This document shows, one piece after another, positions 6,701-8,838 of a stretch of 8,838 nucleotides of DNA. The notes under the pieces were generated by a model, which did not search any database, was not told the DNA's origin, and saw only the letters and a program-made list of their open reading frames with translations. Source of the stretch: UBA2160 sp964588665 (GTDB lineage Bacteria > Chloroflexota > Dehalococcoidia > Lucifugimonadales > UBA1123); assembly GCA_964588665.1 (NCBI GenBank), contig CAZPQQ010000106.1, positions 1 to 8,838 on the forward strand, in the 5' to 3' direction. The translations under genes and the position numbers were made by a program. Each line of letters starts with the position of its first letter. The stretch's first letter is position 1.

Positions 6701-6867
6701 ACGACGGCGGGGACGAACTGAACGCAATCGTAAGCGCACACGGCGACTACATTCGACAGGAGACGCTTTCTACCGAGCTCGTGAACGCGGCGCCGCCGGC
6801 CGGGGCGTCGCAGGAGAGTCATCGTTTCGACGGCATCGAGGCAACTATCGGGTTGGTGAAGCAGTAG
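3715..6867 (+). CDS. ileS: Isoleucyl-tRNA synthetase, IleRS2 type, with altered HIGH and KMSKS motifs
   Basis: The product charges tRNA-Ile with isoleucine in the cytoplasm. At 1050 residues it is full length and aligns by eye along its whole length with the Thermus-type enzyme. Order: catalytic N-terminus with SFIDGPITANNP (43-54); HIGH site reading GVHH (56-59); CP1 editing domain with TTTPWTLTSNVAAAV (226-240) and GTGIVHTAPGAGKEDF (314-329), which keeps the editing aspartate (Asp328); WMISKKRYFG (445-454); KMSKS site reading EMHKS (595-599), keeping Lys598 and Ser599. The anticodon-binding helical domain has DRWILSELNRL (681-691) and LSNWYVRRSRRRFW (718-731), followed by a long C-terminal region. 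Cysteine pairs 183/186, 391/394, 462/465 and 505/508 match the two zinc sites of Thermus IleRS. A strong RBS precedes ATG 3715. The gene is second in the T-box operon. Confidence 0.96.
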   Translation: MFEPVNAKMDFPAMEMELLSWWNEHGISRKYLERNDGSDRRYSFIDGPITANNPMGVHHAWGRSYKDLFLRLRNMQGYKQRFQNGFDGQGLWIEVEVEKELQFKSKLDIEDYGIDKFVELCKQRVERFAGIITEQSKRLGYWMDWDDSYHTMSDENNYSIWHFLKTCHERGMLYEGNDVMPWCPRCSVGLSEHEIVTEGYREIVHPGLFVKLPLTDRAGESLLIWTTTPWTLTSNVAAAVHPELTYVKVRQGDDTLYLAKGRLSALRGEHEVIEEMPGAKLEGLRYRGPFDELPAQEGVEHRVVCWDEVSEDEGTGIVHTAPGAGKEDFALGKENGLAVIAPLDDFGVFLEGFGELTGVSVFDVNETIYESLKSKGVFYHLERYKHRYPFCWRCGTELVFRLVDEWFIAMDPVREPLKRVTRSIRWTPEFGMKRELDWLDNMDDWMISKKRYFGLALPIFKCEDCGHFDVMGSEKELEERAIEGWDEFAGHSPHRPWIDAVKIRCEKCDALVPRIQDVGNPWLDAGIVPFSTLGYRHDRERWSEWFPADWISESFPGQFRNWFYSMLTMGTVLEDTASFRNVFSYAMMRDDTGEEMHKSAGNAIWFEDAADRMGVDTMRWVFARVDPAANINFGYGTGDEIRRRFIIPLWNVYSFFVTYANIDQYDPKTPAPPVSERTELDRWILSELNRLVGDVTDALENFVPQDAARGAEAFVESLSNWYVRRSRRRFWKSGLVSQNGGGDQDKLSAYATLYEVLTTLSRLLAPIIPFLTEAMYQNLVRDQGLGEESIHLDDYPVADPTLIDEQLSQVARLAMRFSSLGRAARSKAGIKVRQPVEVALVRTRSPEETQLLDLVAPQVMDELNVRRVEAIEHDSEVASVTLQPNMPVLGPKYGRDLPRITRGLSAANAAEVASLVESGRQVEIDGFLLEPEEVLVSRGDQEGYATSTEAGYTVAVTTAITPELKLEGLARELVHRIQGMRRDAGFDIADHIAAYYDGGDELNAIVSAHGDYIRQETLSTELVNAAPPAGASQESHRFDGIEATIGLVKQ

Positions 6868-6894
6868 GCTGGGTGGCGACGAGATCAAGCGGAG

Positions 6895-6927
6895 GGATCA
6901 GGTCGGCGAAGGATCGCCCTGATCCTT
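6895..6927 (+). terminator. Intrinsic terminator of ileS, between convergent units
   Basis: GGATCAGG (6895-6902) pairs perfectly with CCTGATCC (6918-6925) and is followed by TTT. The stem can extend outward with weaker pairs. It lies 27 bases after the ileS stop and right after the minus-strand stop at 6928. On the minus strand no T-tract follows, so it probably works mainly for ileS. Confidence 0.6.
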
Positions 6928-7464
6928 TCATTCTCCTTGATCGCCCGGACCCTGTCCGTCCGGAGGCACCACGTCTTCCCATTCGGGTCGGGCTCCCAGG
7001 CTAAGGTCTTCGCGCATGCCGTCCAACAACGCGTCGACTTCGGGCGGGTCGACGGAGTAGTGCGCCAGTGAATGGCGGAGCATCTCCAACCCGGCTTCCA
7101 TCGCGGGCCACACAACCTGATGAACGCCGAGCGCCTGCAATCTCTCACCTTCACCGCGCCAGTAAGCACGAGCGACGATGTCGATTTCCGGGTTTAGCTG
7201 GAGCGCGTGTTGGGCGGTCATATACGTCGTCGTCGGGTCGCCCGTCGTGATCACCATCAGTCTGGCATGCCGGACATGTGCAGCGTCGAGGACCGTGTCG
7301 CTTCCACTCGACCCGTGCATCACCGTGCCGCCCTTCGCTCGGTGACGCTCGACGATCTGAGGATCCAATTCGATTGCCGTCGTGGGCACGGAATGTTCCT
7401 CCAGAGCTTGTTCAACCAACTCCCCTACTCGACCAAGTCCGCACACGATGGCGTGTCCCGTCAT
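6928..7464 (-). CDS. RCK/TrkA-N domain protein, regulatory subunit of the adjacent Kef-type antiporter
   Basis: This 178-residue protein consists of one Rossmann-fold RCK N domain and a short tail. HAIVCGLGRVG (residues 4-14) contains the GxGxxG dinucleotide loop. TAIELDPQIV (29-38) is the end of strand 2 with its acidic ribose contact. VMHGSSGSDTVLDAAHVRHARLMVITTGD (48-76) and IVARAYWRGEGERLQALGVHQVVWP (96-120) are the conserved second half. Such domains bind NAD(H) or nucleotides and gate potassium transport. No RCK C domain is present. The tail from about 140 is acidic and ends in Gly/Pro/Gln. Its ATG overlaps the stop of the antiporter as ATGA, which indicates translational coupling. In KefB/KefC this domain is fused to the antiporter. 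The open frame also continues upstream of this ATG with protein-like sequence, so a frameshift that splits one gene is possible. Confidence 0.87.
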   Translation of the reverse strand: MTGHAIVCGLGRVGELVEQALEEHSVPTTAIELDPQIVERHRAKGGTVMHGSSGSDTVLDAAHVRHARLMVITTGDPTTTYMTAQHALQLNPEIDIVARAYWRGEGERLQALGVHQVVWPAMEAGLEMLRHSLAHYSVDPPEVDALLDGMREDLSLGARPEWEDVVPPDGQGPGDQGE

Positions 7465-8690
7465 ATGCGGCGCAGTCGCGCCCGGATCGGGGTTGTCTGG
7501 TCGGTAACTCCAAAAACAACGACCCTGCCCGACAGCGCCACGAGAATTCGGGACACCCCTGCCATGATCCCGGGCGTCAACGCCATGGTGATCGCAGCCG
7601 AGACGACTGTCAGCGAAAGCATGTCTTGCCCAAATACGCCCAGATCCGTCGCAGTTCGAGCGATTACAAAGCTGAACTCTCCGATCTGGACCATCCCCAA
7701 CCCTGTCATCACCGCCGTCGGCGCGAGGTATCCAGCCGCCCGTGCCAGGCCCATCGTGGAGAGCGCTTTCACAAAGATCGCCACCGCTGAGACGATGAGG
7801 ACCGTCCCGATGTTGTCTCGCAAAAACTCCGGGGCGACGAGCATCCCAAGCGTCACGAAGAACAGCGACGAGAAGCTGTCGCGTATCGGGATGATCTCCG
7901 ACAAAGCTCTGTGTCCAAATTCTGACTCGTCCAGGACCAGCCCCGCCAAGAACGCTCCCATCGCCGCCGACAATCCTGCCGCGTGTGTGACGGATGCCGA
8001 GACAAATGTTATGGCCACCAACATCAGGATGAAGACCTCCCTTGAGCCGAGGTTGGCCACTCGGTTCAATAGCCAGGGGAGCGCCTTGATGCCTAAAATG
8101 GCGGTCGCCGCCAACACGGCCACCGCCTTGCCCATGCCGAACCCGATTTCACGCACAACTTCTTCGCCGGAGCCGCCGAGGGCGGGCAGGATCGCCATCA
8201 TCGGTATGAACGCCAGATCCTGCACCAACATGATGCCCGTCAGAATTCGACCGTGGAGGCTCCGAAGCTCGCCACGATCGTCCAGTGTCTTCAACACGAC
8301 GATTGTGCTGCTCAAAGAGACGACAAAGCCGAAGACGGCGGCCTGTTCGGGCAGCCACCCGAGGAGCATTCCGATGGGGAACGCCAACCCCATGGTGACT
8401 AGCAACTGACCAACGGCTATCAGCATGACGGACCCGCCGAGCTCGCGCAGGTCGCGCAGGGACACTTCGATGCCCACCGAGAACAGCAGGAGAATCACGC
8501 CGATCTCAGCCGGCGTCTGGACGACATCTGGGTTGTCGATGATCCGGAGTCCGGTCGGCCCGACCACAATGCCGACCGCAATAAAACCCAACAGGGCCGG
8601 CAACCGCATTATCCTGGCCGCCAGCCCTCCAAGGAACGCCGTAGCGAAAATAACCGCAATCCCTGCTAAGAGGCTTCCGTCGCTCTCCAT
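7461..8690 (-). CDS. CPA2-family cation:proton antiporter (Kef-type membrane domain)
   Basis: This 409-residue inner-membrane protein has about twelve to thirteen hydrophobic segments, the size of a Kef/NapA-type membrane domain without its soluble part. It exchanges K+ or Na+ for H+. Landmarks: MRLPALLGFIAVGIVVGPTG (28-47); VILLLFSVGIEVSLRDL (65-81), the conserved family segment; SLSSTIVVLKTL (125-136); GRILTGIMLVQDLAFIP (147-163) with the ion-site Asp158 preceded by Gln, as in Kef proteins; GLSAAMGAFLAGLVLDES (239-256); and SLFFVTLGMLV (275-285), with a helix lysine (Lys309) further on. The start at ATG 8690 has GAAGAAGAG about ten bases upstream. The C-terminus reads SGRVVVFGVTDQTTPIRARLRRI and stops exactly where an RCK domain would normally continue; that domain is encoded next, in another frame. 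Substrate cation and physiological trigger cannot be read from the sequence. Confidence 0.92.
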   Translation of the reverse strand: MESDGSLLAGIAVIFATAFLGGLAARIMRLPALLGFIAVGIVVGPTGLRIIDNPDVVQTPAEIGVILLLFSVGIEVSLRDLRELGGSVMLIAVGQLLVTMGLAFPIGMLLGWLPEQAAVFGFVVSLSSTIVVLKTLDDRGELRSLHGRILTGIMLVQDLAFIPMMAILPALGGSGEEVVREIGFGMGKAVAVLAATAILGIKALPWLLNRVANLGSREVFILMLVAITFVSASVTHAAGLSAAMGAFLAGLVLDESEFGHRALSEIIPIRDSFSSLFFVTLGMLVAPEFLRDNIGTVLIVSAVAIFVKALSTMGLARAAGYLAPTAVMTGLGMVQIGEFSFVIARTATDLGVFGQDMLSLTVVSAAITMALTPGIMAGVSRILVALSGRVVVFGVTDQTTPIRARLRRI

Positions 8691-8811
8691 TCAATCAACT
8701 CTTCTTCACTGAATCTCGCGATCATCATCCAGAAGTCCGGCGCTTTCGATAACGTAGTGTCCTGACTCGCAAGTTCGTTGCACATATCGAGGCGTACACT
8801 TGAGCGGCACT
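8691..8811. other. Intergenic region upstream of the antiporter gene
   Basis: This stretch holds the leader of the antiporter gene on the minus strand. I see no convincing -35/-10 pair, tRNA or open reading frame in it. Confidence 0.4.
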
Positions 8812-8838
8812 GTGGTTCGACAGGCTCACCACGAACGG
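8812..8838. repeat. Candidate dispersed palindromic repeat, cut by the window edge
   Basis: The end of the window contains GTTCG (8815-8819) and CGAAC (8832-8836) as an inverted pair around 12 bases. GTGG (8812-8815) and CCAC (8829-8832) form an alternative pair. The motif with GACAGGCTCACCACGAAC resembles short intergenic repeats that I recall seeing many times in environmental bacterial genomes. Only one copy is present here, so dispersal is not shown by this sequence. Confidence 0.35.

Noticed and set aside
6885..6930. Alternative C-terminus of the RCK protein in another frame (ending RAIKENERIRAILRRPDPSA)
   Set aside because: It looks somewhat protein-like, but it would run through the terminator hairpin at 6895-6925, while the in-frame stop at 6928 lies just before it. 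No homopolymer suggests a shift there.
7505..7525. Programmed -1 frameshift joining the antiporter and RCK frames
   Set aside because: The codons at the T run are GTT TTT. Slippage would keep pairing only at the second codon, not the first, so it is a poor slippery site. An indel or genuine gene split is more likely.

Overview
The window is GC-rich bacterial DNA with long, tightly packed genes. I see no rRNA, tRNA, CRISPR array or transposase. A transcriptional T-box riboswitch in front of ileS, the IleRS2-type (Thermus-like) isoleucyl-tRNA synthetase and the overall gene style fit Chloroflexota (Dehalococcoidia/SAR202-like) best. That placement is an inference and would need a database search.

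Layout. 1-294: the 3' end of a surface protein with beta-propeller-like repeats and a C-terminal membrane sorting tail, followed by a hairpin that may be its terminator (300-347). 377-1621 (+): an MFS transporter. 1741-2190 (-): a small VOC-fold (glyoxalase-like) protein, convergent with the transporter. 2263-2695 (+): a promoter and a complete T-box riboswitch with an isoleucine (AUC) specifier, a UGGU acceptor-binding bulge and an intrinsic terminator. 2695-2855: a structured untranslated stretch. 2856-3665 (+): a class I SAM-dependent methyltransferase. 3715-6867 (+): ileS. 6895-6927: a terminator hairpin between convergent units. 6928-8690 (-): a CPA2/Kef-type cation:proton antiporter (7461-8690) followed by an RCK/TrkA-N protein (6928-7464), overlapping as ATGA. 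8691-8838: intergenic, ending in what may be a dispersed palindromic repeat cut by the window edge.

The central unit is T-box, methyltransferase, ileS. Uncharged tRNA-Ile should be read by the AUC specifier and by the UGGU bulge, which fits an A discriminator base. Binding would prevent termination and switch on both genes when isoleucine charging is low. The synthetase has both class I signature motifs altered: the HIGH site reads GVHH and the KMSKS site reads EMHKS. The GXHH swap is, to my knowledge, linked to very strong mupirocin resistance in another IleRS2. This is the most interesting point in the window, together with the unknown methyltransferase in the same isoleucine regulon.

On the minus strand, the antiporter and the RCK subunit look like one Kef protein split by a single-base shift at a T5 run, or else a natural two-gene version of it.
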